Below, in pieces: positions 16,372 to 24,700 of a stretch of DNA of 38,183 nucleotides. The stretch lies in the NCBI RefSeq assembly GCF_014193585.1, contig NZ_BLXY01000021.1, forward strand, positions 1 through 38,183, given 5' to 3'. A program made the position numbers and the translations under genes. The stretch comes from Geomonas paludis (GTDB lineage Bacteria; Desulfobacterota; Desulfuromonadia; Geobacterales; Geobacteraceae). The notes under the pieces are model-generated. The model ran no database searches, had not been told where the DNA came from, and saw only the letters and a program-made list of their open reading frames with translations. The first letter of the stretch is position 1; each line of letters starts with the position of its first letter.

Positions 16372-17691
16372 TCACTTTCCCTTGGCTGTCTCCAGCGCCC
16401 GGAACTCGAGGAACGCCTTTCTCAGCGCCGCCTGCACGATGCCCGAGGCGATGTGCGCGTTGGGGAACCCCTTGAGCGGGAGCGCTTTCAGCCTCCTCAG
16501 GATCCGGGGCCAGGTGAAGGAATCGACCCAGAGCTGCTTCAGGGCCTCTTCGTGCGCAAGGTTGTCGCCGCCTTGCTGCGTCAATATCGAGTGCATGCCG
16601 TCGTAGTAGTCCCACTCCCCGAAGTGCAGGGTGTCCTGTCGCAATTCCTGGTACATGGCGGTGCCGGGATAGGGGACCACCATCACCGGGTGCGGCGTGA
16701 CGGCGAGCCGGTCGCACATCTCCAGCACCCGCTGGTACTCGTCCAGGGATTCGTTGCGCGCGCCGAGCATGATGAAGAGCACCACGTCGATGCCGTTGTC
16801 CCGGATCTTCTTCAGGGCCTCCTCGCGCTCGTCGAGCATCTTGGGCGTGGCGCCGTACTCCCTGAGGGTGGCGTCGGAGAAACTCTCCCAGCCGATCCAG
16901 ACCTGCATCAGCCCCGAGCGCCGCGCCCATCTGAGCATCTCCTCGCCCATCGGGTGCTGCACGGAGGCGATGCTGGTCTCGCCGACCCAGTGGATGCCAG
17001 GCAGGGACGTAGCCATCTCACGGAACAGGTCGGTGTAACGGGGCACGTTGGGACCCCAGCTGTCCGCGTCGGTGCAAAACCACATCTTGTGCTTGCAGCT
17101 GCCAAGGTCGAGGATCACGTCCTCGATGGGGCGGTAGCGCATGTGGTGGCCGTGCAACTCGGGTGTTGCGCAGAATTTGCAGTCGTAGGGACACCCCCGG
17201 GAGGTGAAGAAGGAACGGAACACGTAGCCGGGCGCCAGGTCGCGCCGCGGGAAGGCGGCACCATCCACCGGCAGGAGCTGGCCGTGGTAGAACGGCTGCA
17301 TCTCCCCACGCTCCACGTCCTCGAGCACGGTCGCCAGCACGCTCTCGGCCTCCCCCACCACTACGCTGTCCGCGTGCTGTTTCGCCTCGTCCGGGAGCAC
17401 CGACGGATGAGGCCCGCCGAGCATCACCTTGACGCCGCGGGCGCGGAGGCGGTCGGCGGTGCGGTAGGCCCAGGAGGACTGGTGGGTGAGGATGCTGATG
17501 CCGACCACGTCGGCGCAGAGCTCATCGACCTCGAAGCGTTCGACGTTGGCGTTGATGAGACGGATGTCCGCGTCGGGGCGGACGCGGGAAGTGAGACCGG
17601 CAAGATATTCGAGGACCGGCGGCATGAGCGGCATGCTCCTGACCTGCTCACCGGCGTGCCCCAGGGGGGGAAAGATGTAGATGATTTTCAT
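16372..17691 (-). CDS. B12-binding-domain radical SAM protein
   Basis: 439 residues; ATG at 17689-17691 with AAAGG upstream. The N-terminal cobalamin-type domain (about 1-150) has MPPVLEYLAGL, LGGPHPSVLPDEA and VVGEAESVL. The radical SAM cluster is SRGCPYDCKFCA (C167, C171, C174). FCTDADSWGPN and a C-terminal LKGFPNAHIASGI follow. It is paralogous to 12820-14160. It is followed after four bases by the GT-C/TPR gene, which suggests that the modified product and the glycosyl transfer may be linked. A repeat hairpin ending in a T run lies only 11 bases upstream of the start codon, so its expression from the resB side may be attenuated. Substrate unknown. Confidence 0.9.
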   Translation of the reverse strand: MKIIYIFPPLGHAGEQVRSMPLMPPVLEYLAGLTSRVRPDADIRLINANVERFEVDELCADVVGISILTHQSSWAYRTADRLRARGVKVMLGGPHPSVLPDEAKQHADSVVVGEAESVLATVLEDVERGEMQPFYHGQLLPVDGAAFPRRDLAPGYVFRSFFTSRGCPYDCKFCATPELHGHHMRYRPIEDVILDLGSCKHKMWFCTDADSWGPNVPRYTDLFREMATSLPGIHWVGETSIASVQHPMGEEMLRWARRSGLMQVWIGWESFSDATLREYGATPKMLDEREEALKKIRDNGIDVVLFIMLGARNESLDEYQRVLEMCDRLAVTPHPVMVVPYPGTAMYQELRQDTLHFGEWDYYDGMHSILTQQGGDNLAHEEALKQLWVDSFTWPRILRRLKALPLKGFPNAHIASGIVQAALRKAFLEFRALETAKGK

Positions 17692-17702
17692 GCTTTGCCT
17701 TT

Positions 17703-17728
17703 AAAAACCCTCGCCCTCCGGGAGAGGG
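17703..17728 (-). terminator. Terminator-like half of a palindromic repeat
   Basis: On the minus strand CCCTC-T-CCC-GGA-GGG-C-GAGGG folds as a hairpin with one mismatch and is followed directly by TTTTT (17707-17703). It is the 3' half of an inverted copy of the 42-bp repeat (17708-17749). It could end resB transcription or act as an attenuator before the radical SAM gene at 17691. Confidence 0.45.
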
Positions 17729-17818
17729 TGGCCGCAGGCCGGGTGAGGGAGGCGCCACGAAGGGATAACAGAGCCGATTGCAGCGCCCTCACCCCGCCCC
17801 TCTCCCAAGGGGAGAGGG
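17708..17818. repeat. Palindromic REP-like repeats
   Basis: An inverted copy of the 42-bp element lies at 17708-17749. A variant of the 33-bp element in the same inverted orientation lies at 17786-17818, with a perfect CCCTCTCCC/GGGAGAGGG stem. Together they fill the 146-base gap between the resB and radical SAM genes. Confidence 0.8.
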
Positions 17819-17837
17819 AGGTTGTGACTCATGTAGT

Positions 17838-19184
17838 TCAGCGATGTGCGCCGCAAAGTGCCGCCACCGTCCGGTCAAACTCGTCCTTGGCCAGGGCCTG
17901 GTAGAAATCGCCCCGCGCGCCAAGCTCGAGCACCTTGCCGCTTGCGGACTCTCTTACCACTCCGGTGATCTCCCGACGGTAGTAGACCAGGCGCCAGACC
18001 AGGGCGATGAGCGCCAGCACGAAACCGGCATAGATGAACTCGCGGCCGTATTCCTTGGTGACCAGGAGCCGCACCCAGAAGTTCTGTTCCATGAAGCCCA
18101 GGCGCAGGCCGTTGTCGAGCAGCACAGCCTCGCCGGGGTGCACGGTCCCGGATGCCACCGGCCGCCCTTCCCTCGTCACCTCGAGGTGGAAGGCGGGGTT
18201 CTTGAACTCGTCGCTCCGGCTGGAGTCCTTGCCGTCGACAACCACGTGGTCGGGGTAGTACCAGGCGGCGACCTCGTACCCCTGCATGCGGAAGTGGTCC
18301 CGCTTCCCCTTGAGCACGTCAAGTTTTACGTAGGCGCCATCGATTTCTTTGCCCGCAGCGTCCTGCAGCACGAACAGTGGCGAGATGCCGAGATCGTTGA
18401 AGAGCACCGATGCGTAACCGGTCTTGTAGGGCTGGTTGATGTCGACCTCGTGCTGCACTCCAGCCTCGTCCTTGAGCACGATCTTGATCCCGGTCGCCAC
18501 CCCCTGCGAGACCTCCGGGCGCACCGACTCCAAAAGGAACTTCACCTCGGGCGGCCCGCCTCCGGAGCGCGGGAGCTCGGGAGAGGCGTTGTAACGGGAA
18601 AGCTCGCCCAGGAAAGGCTCGTGCTCGGCGACGTCCACGAATCCGGTAAAGCGGCTGTAGAAGAGGATCAGTGCGCCGACCAGCAGCAGGAAAAAGCTCA
18701 GGTGGAAGACGAGCGTCGCCAGAGGGGAGCGACGGTTCTTGATGGCGAAGAAGCGCCCGGCGTCGCCGTGCACCTGGTATCCCTGTGCGGCAAGGGCCGC
18801 GGGGACGCCCTCAAGGGCCGCCTCCGACAGTTCCACAGTGTAGCTGAAGGGGGCCTTGCCGTGGCGCTCCAGCGCCTTCTCCGGGTCCACGTTGACCTTG
18901 GCGAGCACCAGCGGGATGCGTTGTTTCATCACCAGTAACAGGTTCAGGAAGAAAAAGCCCCAGAGCACCAGGGTGACCGGCGCGGTGAAGATGGCAGTGA
19001 GGTCCAGCGCCCGGTCGATCTGCGCCAGGACCGGCGAAGCCTGCTGCCACTTCTGGTAGGCCACCTTGCCCACCAGCGAACGCTGCGGCAGGAAAAAGCC
19101 GATGGAGAGGACACCGATGAGGGCGACCAGCAGCCAGATGGTGCAGCGCAGCGAACCGAGGTATTTGAGGGTGCTTTTGAGCAT
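17838..19184 (-). CDS. resB: Cytochrome c biogenesis protein ResB (Ccs1)
   Basis: 448 residues, a normal ResB length. Helices are at about 15-32, 68-86 and 156-176, then a periplasmic domain (about 180-385) and a last helix (about 388-408). The N-terminus SLRCTIWLLVALIGVLSIG and LFHLSFFLLLVGAL-type third helix (here LVFHLSFF, H161) are ResB hallmarks. DINQPYKTGYASVLFNDLG matches the ResB phrase N.P...G...Y..d.G. With CcsA it forms the System II heme lyase that brings heme across the membrane and attaches it to CxxCH cysteines of apocytochromes. ATG at 19182-19184, six bases after the ccsA stop, in the usual pairing. Placed directly after a block of giant cytochromes, it may serve them in particular (inference). 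Confidence 0.95.
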   Translation of the reverse strand: MLKSTLKYLGSLRCTIWLLVALIGVLSIGFFLPQRSLVGKVAYQKWQQASPVLAQIDRALDLTAIFTAPVTLVLWGFFFLNLLLVMKQRIPLVLAKVNVDPEKALERHGKAPFSYTVELSEAALEGVPAALAAQGYQVHGDAGRFFAIKNRRSPLATLVFHLSFFLLLVGALILFYSRFTGFVDVAEHEPFLGELSRYNASPELPRSGGGPPEVKFLLESVRPEVSQGVATGIKIVLKDEAGVQHEVDINQPYKTGYASVLFNDLGISPLFVLQDAAGKEIDGAYVKLDVLKGKRDHFRMQGYEVAAWYYPDHVVVDGKDSSRSDEFKNPAFHLEVTREGRPVASGTVHPGEAVLLDNGLRLGFMEQNFWVRLLVTKEYGREFIYAGFVLALIALVWRLVYYRREITGVVRESASGKVLELGARGDFYQALAKDEFDRTVAALCGAHR

Positions 19185-19190
19185 GGCCGA

Positions 19191-20042
19191 TTATGACATC
19201 TTGAAGACGTGCACCGAACTCTTCATCAGGATGGAGACGCCGAAGAAGTTGATGATGACGGTGAGGAGTGCCGCGATCATGAGCCAGGAGAAGCGGGTGC
19301 CGCGCCACCCCATGGTGACGCGCAGGTGGATGGCGGCGCCGTACATGAGCCAGGAGATGAGCGACCAGGTTTCCACCGGATCCCAGCTCCAGTAGGCGCC
19401 CCAGAGGTCCTTGGCCCAGATCGAGCCGGCGGCGATCATGATGGCGTTGGTGATGAAGCCGAAGACCAGGTACTTGAACATGAGGTCGTCGAGCCGCTCC
19501 GGAGAAAGATCGGCGAAGCGGTCGGGGACTGGCTCCGCAGGTGCCTGTCCCCTTTCCTTGGCCGCGCGCTCCTTCAAGAGATAGATGACCCCGGCCGCCA
19601 TGGCCAGTGCGTAGGCCCCGAAGGAAAGCCAGGCGAAGAAGACGTGGATGGCGAGCCAGAACGATTTCAGGGTGGCCGCCATGGGAGCGAGGCTCGGGTT
19701 GCGCATCACCCCGTACCCCATGATGAGCATGGTAGTGGGGACGGTGGCCACCGCAAAAACGCGCAGCGACTTTTGGCGCCAGGCGACGAACAGGGTGGAG
19801 GCGATGATGAACCAGCCCCCCATCAGGCCGTTTTCGTAGTCCGTGCTCCAGGGGAAGTGTCCCTGCGCGAAGTAGCGGGCGGCCACGGCGCCGGTGTGCA
19901 CCAGCAGGCCGATGCCGATCAGGACCAGCAGTTTGGGCACCACCTTCTCGTTTCTGAACACGAGGGCATAGATGTACCCGCCGGCGGACAGGGCGTAGAT
20001 CACCAGGGAGAGCCAGAAACATATTGCTTCGTAGTAGGCCAA
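19191..20042 (-). CDS. ccsA: Cytochrome c biogenesis protein CcsA/ResC
   Basis: 283 residues with about eight helices. The start is a TTG (20040-20042) with a good GAGGTGAT ribosome site. The tryptophan-rich heme-handling motif WGAYWSWDPVETWSLISW (214-231) is intact. The CcsA histidines flanking it are present: H133 (AIHVFFAW) and H278 (SSVHVF) on the periplasmic side, and H239 (AAIHLR) in a helix. H49 and the GHFPWSTDYE loop are also typical. The protein presents heme for ligation together with ResB. It follows the 299-residue membrane gene, from which it is separated by a long inverted repeat (20071-20144) that could tune its level. Confidence 0.96.
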   Translation of the reverse strand: MAYYEAICFWLSLVIYALSAGGYIYALVFRNEKVVPKLLVLIGIGLLVHTGAVAARYFAQGHFPWSTDYENGLMGGWFIIASTLFVAWRQKSLRVFAVATVPTTMLIMGYGVMRNPSLAPMAATLKSFWLAIHVFFAWLSFGAYALAMAAGVIYLLKERAAKERGQAPAEPVPDRFADLSPERLDDLMFKYLVFGFITNAIMIAAGSIWAKDLWGAYWSWDPVETWSLISWLMYGAAIHLRVTMGWRGTRFSWLMIAALLTVIINFFGVSILMKSSVHVFKMS

Positions 20043-20070
20043 GCGATCACCTCACCTAAAAACAGGATTC

Positions 20071-20144
20071 ACAGGGATAAAAGGGATAAAGGGGATGGAA
20101 ACCAAAACGCTTTGTTTTTATCCCTTGTATCCCTTTTATCCCTG
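20071..20144. repeat. Long imperfect inverted repeat of GGGATAAA units
   Basis: The arms are ACAGGGATAAAAGGGATA (20071-20088) and its reverse complement (20127-20144), continuing inward with further AGGGAT units and a centre near AACGCTTTG. The right arm abuts the TAA of the 20145-21044 gene. As RNA it gives a stem of 18 perfect pairs or more, 27 bases ahead of the ccsA start and close to its ribosome site. It has no long terminal T run, so it may be a processing or stability element instead of a terminator. Confidence 0.8.
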
Positions 20145-21044
20145 TTAAATAGCTTTTCGTCTCACCGCTGCCAGCACCGCGACCACAGCGAAGAGCACCG
20201 CCGCAGCCTGCATCGCCACCACCCCGCGCCGGGTGCGGAACTCCAAGAGGGCGAACTTGCGCTGGTCGTCGATGCTTACCTCCACCCCCTGCACCGCGAC
20301 CTTCTGCCCCAGGCGGGCGCTGCCATCGAAGAGGCCCAGCTTGCCGCGTCGCACCGCCAGGCGGAAGAGGTCTTTGTCCTCACCTTTAGACTTGTCACGG
20401 CTCAAAAGAAACTGGTACGGCAGCGTGTCGAACCCGAAGACCTGCTCCCCCTGGGCCAGATCGACCTTCACGTAGGAGCGCTCCAGTTCGCCTTTCTCTT
20501 TGCTGCTCACAACAATAAGCGGCGCCAGGGCAGAGCCCTTAAAGCGGATCTCGCTGGAGCCAAGAGCGCGCCAGTTGGTGTCTATCTCGGTCCCCACACC
20601 CTTCTGCACAATCACGGCCCGCCCCTTCTTGCCGTCGGGCTCGACGCGGGTCAGCGTGAAGGGAGCCTGGGGAAACGGCGCCAGTCCCCCTTTGTGGCCG
20701 GAGCTGAAGGAGGATGGGAACGGCTCGTAGCTCTCCCCTTCCGCAAGGCTCAGCGCGCCTTCGAAGTGGAACAGGTAGGCGTAGGTTGTGGTCACGAGCA
20801 GCAGCAGCGCGGCCAGGCAGAGGCAAAGCTGCACGCGGGAGCGCTGCAGCAGCGAGGTAACCAGCGTGGCCAGCAGTCCCAGCGCGAGGAGCACTCCCCA
20901 GAACCGGACCACGGTCAGGTCGAGCAACGGCCACCCCGGTTTAACAGCGCCGGCGGCAACAAGAACCAGGGACCACAGCAGCAAGGACAGGGCGAGTCCG
21001 AGGGTAAACAAGGGGATGATCTTTTTGATCTGCACGCTAGGCAC
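20145..21044 (-). CDS. ResB-like/unknown membrane protein with periplasmic domain
   Basis: 299 residues; GTG at 21042-21044 overlaps the upstream stop by eight bases and has AGGGG upstream. Helices are at about 10-32, 45-64 and 70-92, then a soluble domain (about 95-272) and a final helix (about 274-293). This is a shortened version of the ResB plan. Phrases such as YVKVDLAQGEQVFGFDTLPYQFLL and VEVSIDDQRKFALLEF resemble the ResB beta domain, but the ResB N.P motif is not evident. It has no CxxCH. I do not recognise a named family. Its place immediately before ccsA-resB suggests an accessory role in cytochrome assembly. Confidence 0.75.
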   Translation of the reverse strand: MPSVQIKKIIPLFTLGLALSLLLWSLVLVAAGAVKPGWPLLDLTVVRFWGVLLALGLLATLVTSLLQRSRVQLCLCLAALLLLVTTTYAYLFHFEGALSLAEGESYEPFPSSFSSGHKGGLAPFPQAPFTLTRVEPDGKKGRAVIVQKGVGTEIDTNWRALGSSEIRFKGSALAPLIVVSSKEKGELERSYVKVDLAQGEQVFGFDTLPYQFLLSRDKSKGEDKDLFRLAVRRGKLGLFDGSARLGQKVAVQGVEVSIDDQRKFALLEFRTRRGVVAMQAAAVLFAVVAVLAAVRRKAI

Positions 21045-21621
21045 CCGTTTTCACCCCTTTACCGGATTCCCGCACCGGTTCGGATTTCTGCACCAGCCAT
21101 CGACCGCCCTGCTGCAGCAGACGGTAGCGCATCAGCGACTCGGTGCCGTGGACCTGCCCGACGTCCTTATAGGTTTTGCCGTCCTTGTACTGGTAGTTCC
21201 ATTCTTCCTTGACCAGCACCGTGGCGCTGAGCGGCCCGTCCTGCTGCACGCTGCGGAAGTCCAGCGAGGCGATGTCGTACACCAGCACCTGTCCGCCCAC
21301 CCAGAGCGAACCGGAGTCGGTGACCAGGCTGTGGCGCATGCCGACAGTGGCGGGCACGGCGCCGATGCCGCGTTTGTCCCCCTGGGAGGCGTAGATGTCC
21401 ATGAAGCGGTTGTTGAACTCGGTCACCGCCGCCTTGATCCGCTCGCTCTCGTCGAGCGCAGGAACGGCTTTGCCCAGGAGATAGCGGATGTAAGCGCCGT
21501 CACCGGAGGCGAAGGCAACCAGGGGCAACAGGGCCAGCGGCAGCAGCAGAGCCAGCAGGTATGTCTTGTCAGATCCTTTGAACAGGATGTCCTCCGGGAA
21601 ATTAAACTCTGGGCGGATCAA
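21037..21621 (-). CDS. Membrane-anchored protein of unknown function, first gene of the ccsA-resB unit
   Basis: 194 residues; family not recognised. The only upstream start in frame is a TTG (21619-21621), because a TGA stands just before it; no good ribosome site is seen. One helix (about 20-38, TYLLALLLPLALLPLVAF) is followed by a soluble, probably extracytoplasmic domain without cysteine. Motifs include FNNRFMDIYASQGDKRG, VKEEWNYQYKDGKTYKDVG and MRYRLLQQGGRWLVQKSE; the last resembles the end of small NTF2-like folds, a weak guess. It overlaps the next gene by eight bases, so it belongs to the maturation operon. Confidence 0.75.
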   Translation of the reverse strand: MIRPEFNFPEDILFKGSDKTYLLALLLPLALLPLVAFASGDGAYIRYLLGKAVPALDESERIKAAVTEFNNRFMDIYASQGDKRGIGAVPATVGMRHSLVTDSGSLWVGGQVLVYDIASLDFRSVQQDGPLSATVLVKEEWNYQYKDGKTYKDVGQVHGTESLMRYRLLQQGGRWLVQKSEPVRESGKGVKTGA

Positions 21622-21630
21622 TGGTCATTA

Positions 21631-21660
21631 AAGATACCGTAGCAGAACCAAAAAGATCAA
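21631..21660 (-). promoter_or_regulatory. Candidate promoter of the ccsA-resB operon
   Basis: On the minus strand TTGATC (21660-21655) and TATCTT (21636-21631) are 18 bases apart, in the 64-base gap between the strong terminator and the TTG start at 21621. The -10 ends only nine bases before the TTG, so the mRNA would be nearly leaderless if this is the promoter. The match is modest. Confidence 0.3.
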
Positions 21661-21685
21661 GTTTGTATTCCGAAACGGTGCAAAG

Positions 21686-21744
21686 AAAAACAGTGCAGGG
21701 TCTGCGCGCCGCCTACTGCCGGTCGCGCTCCCTGCACTGTTTTT
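21686..21744 (-). terminator. Strong intrinsic terminator after the cytochrome block
   Basis: An 11-bp perfect stem, ACAGTGCAGGG (21690-21700) with CCCTGCACTGT (21730-21740), encloses a GC-rich inner region and is flanked by AAAAA and TTTTT on both sides, so it can work in either direction. It lies 24 bases after the stop of the 2178-residue gene. Confidence 0.9.
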
Positions 21745-21768
21745 AGGTGCGGCTATGTTGCTGCGGTG

Positions 21769-24700
21769 TTACTGCAGCGGTCTTGCGTAGTTCGGGGTGC
21801 CCATCCTGCCGGTGCCTGCGGAGCCGTCGTGCTTGTTGCAGGCGCCGCCCCAGGTCGAGGAAGCGGTGTAGCAGGTCGGTGCCGTGGTGGTGGACCAGTT
21901 GGCGTCCGAGATGTTGAGACCGAGCTCTGCGCCGTAGATGAAACGATAGCTCTTCGTTGCCCCCTGGGTCAGGGTGGTGATGGAGCGGTTGTTACCGTGG
22001 ATGCCGCCGATGTTGTTGACACCACCGCCCATGTGGCAGTTGAAGCAGACGATGCCGTGATCGTTGTAGGTGCCCGCACCCCAAGGGACGTTGTCGAAGC
22101 TGCTGTGCTCGATACGGGCCTTGCCGGTCACGGTCACGTTGCTGTAGTTGTACACGGTGCTCAAGTGGCAACGGTAGCAGACGAAGGTGGCGCTGCCGTC
22201 GTTGGTGTTGGTGGCCGCCGCATCGGCGCCGTTTTTGTCCTGCAGCATCCGGGTGGCGTTCCTGGCGCCATGGGCGTTGCTCTCGTTCAGGTGACAGTCG
22301 GAGCAGTGCAGGCCGGTACTCCAGGTCATGGCGACGCCATCCTTCGAGGTGCCGGTCCAGCCGCCGCGGGAAGCATAAGTCGACGCGTAGGCCGCGGTGT
22401 AGCGCTTGGTGTAGATGTTCAGGTTATGATGGCTGGCGTAGGCGCTCCCCACCGCGTTGCCGGAGTTGAACTGCGACTTTACGTTGAGCGGCGTGCCGCC
22501 GTCCAGCGGGTTGAACGGTGTGAGCTTTCTTGCCAGCGCCGTGCCGGTGGTGATGCCGGTACCGGCGGTGTCGACGGTGATGGTGTTGGCGCCGTCGGCA
22601 TCATGGCAGTTGACGCAGAAGCGGTCCATGTTGTCGCGGTCGGCGGAGGTGATGGTGGTGCCGCCGGCGCGGCGTCCCGGCCAGGACCAGTAGTTGGTAC
22701 CTGCAGCACCCGGGTTGCCCTGGCTGTCGACGTTCCTTAAAAGGACCGGTGCGCCGCTGGTGCCGTGGAGGCTCACCTGCTTTACCGAGGTCTCGGTGGA
22801 AGTGGTGTCGCCCTCGGCGTGGCAGACGATGCAGTCCACGTTCTTGACGGTGGTGTTCTTGATGTGCCTGGACGGGCGTACGAAGTCGTCGCCGGTGGCG
22901 CCGAGCGTCGCGCCGACGATCTGCTGACGCACGCCGCGCGGGGCGTTGTGGCAGCCAAGGCAGCTACCGCCCATCCCTTTGAAGCCTGCGGCGTGGGAGT
23001 GGCACTGGGTGCAGTTCACCGTGCCGTTGTGGCCGGCGGTGGTGTTGTTGTACTTGTGAACCGAAGTCTGGCTGTGGCAGACCTCGCAGATGCGGTTCGA
23101 TGTGGCATGGACCGTGTCGCTGCCAAGGTCGGTGGCCGGGTTGGTCAGCGCAACGGAGACCGAGGCGGTATTCGAGGAGCCCCAGTTGGTGCCGTCGCCG
23201 GTGGAGACGGAGGTGGCCACCCGCATGATGTTGGTCGTGCTCATGTTGTGGCAGGTGGTGCAGGAGAAGGCGCCGTACTTCTTGCCAGGCTCGCCCCAGC
23301 CGCCGTTCGCGCTCCACTTGGTGGAGCCGGTGTTGGTGCTGTTATGCAGCATGTTGTTGTTGGACCACGCCGTTCTGGCGGGGGTATACGGCCCGACAGC
23401 CACCCCGGTCGCGGAGTAGTTGCCATGCGAGTCTTTAGCGAAGATCTTGTAGTAGTAAACCGTACCGTTCGCCAAGGGGGAGTCCGTGAAGCTGGCCAGA
23501 CTCCCTGAGTAGGCAACGGTGCTGGAACCGATGACATTTCCATCCAGGTAGGTGGCACCTTCGACAGGGGTATCGGTAACGGCGCTGCCGGCGCGGCGCA
23601 GCACGACGATGCCGGCGAAGTCGCTGTCGGCGGGGTTGGTCCAGTACAGCGAGTTCGAGGCGATCCCGGCAGCGCCGCCTGCGGCGGTGACGTTGGCCGG
23701 GGACAGGTTGTCGATGGTGACGGTGGCCGAGACCGAGTCGCTGTACGCCTTCGGGTTGGACGAGGTGATGGCGGTCACGGTGCCGGTGACGGCGTAGCTG
23801 GCGCCCGGGGGTACCGGCATGGCCGTCGGCGCCTTGGCGTCGATCACGAGGATGTACTGGGTCGGGGTCGTGGTCACCGTGATCGGGGTGGTCAGGGTGA
23901 TGGCCACGGTGTTGGATGCCGGGTTGGCGCTGCCGTAGATGGTGGTGCCGGTGTCATCGGTGACTTTCAGCGAGGCGATGCCGGCCCAGGTACCGTTGGC
24001 GAGCGTCACCGTGATGCCGGTGACCGAATCGGTACCGGCCTGGGTCGCGAGGGTAAAGGCATCGAGGTCCATCTCGATGGTGCCAGGCGCGATGGTTATG
24101 TTGGTTTCGCCGGTGCCCTGGCCTACCGTGGTGGTGGCCGCAGCGGTGGTGAAGCTCCAGGTGGTGCTGTAGGCGGTGGTGTTGCCCGCGGCGTCCTTCG
24201 CCTTCACGTGCCAGTAATAGGTGGTGCTGATGGCGAGGGTCGGTGCGAAGGTCGTCCCGGTCTGCCAGGCACTCTGCTGTACCCCGGTGGTGAAGCCGGA
24301 GTTGGTGGCGATCTCGAAGAAGTACTGCACCGCACCACCGGGGTTGGCGTCGGTTGCGGCGGTCGCGGTGAGCGACGATGTCGTGGCTACGCCGGTGGCG
24401 GCGTTGGCCGGGGTCGAGTTGGCAAGTCCTGCCGGCGCCACGGTATCGACGTACACGCTTACGCTGGACGGAGTCGGATCCGCGTTGGAGGCGTTATCCA
24501 GTGCCCGCGCCAGGACGGTGTGCGCCACGTAGTCCTCGGCCGGAAGGGTCCAGGAGTAGGACCAGGTGCCGGTGCCGGTGGCGGTGTTCCAGGAGGTGCC
24601 GTTGTTGGTGGAAACCTGCACCGAGCCGAGCGCGTTGGTGCCGGCGGTCGCGGTACCGCTGATGGTCGCGGGCGAGATGGAGAACACGGTGCCCGCCAAG

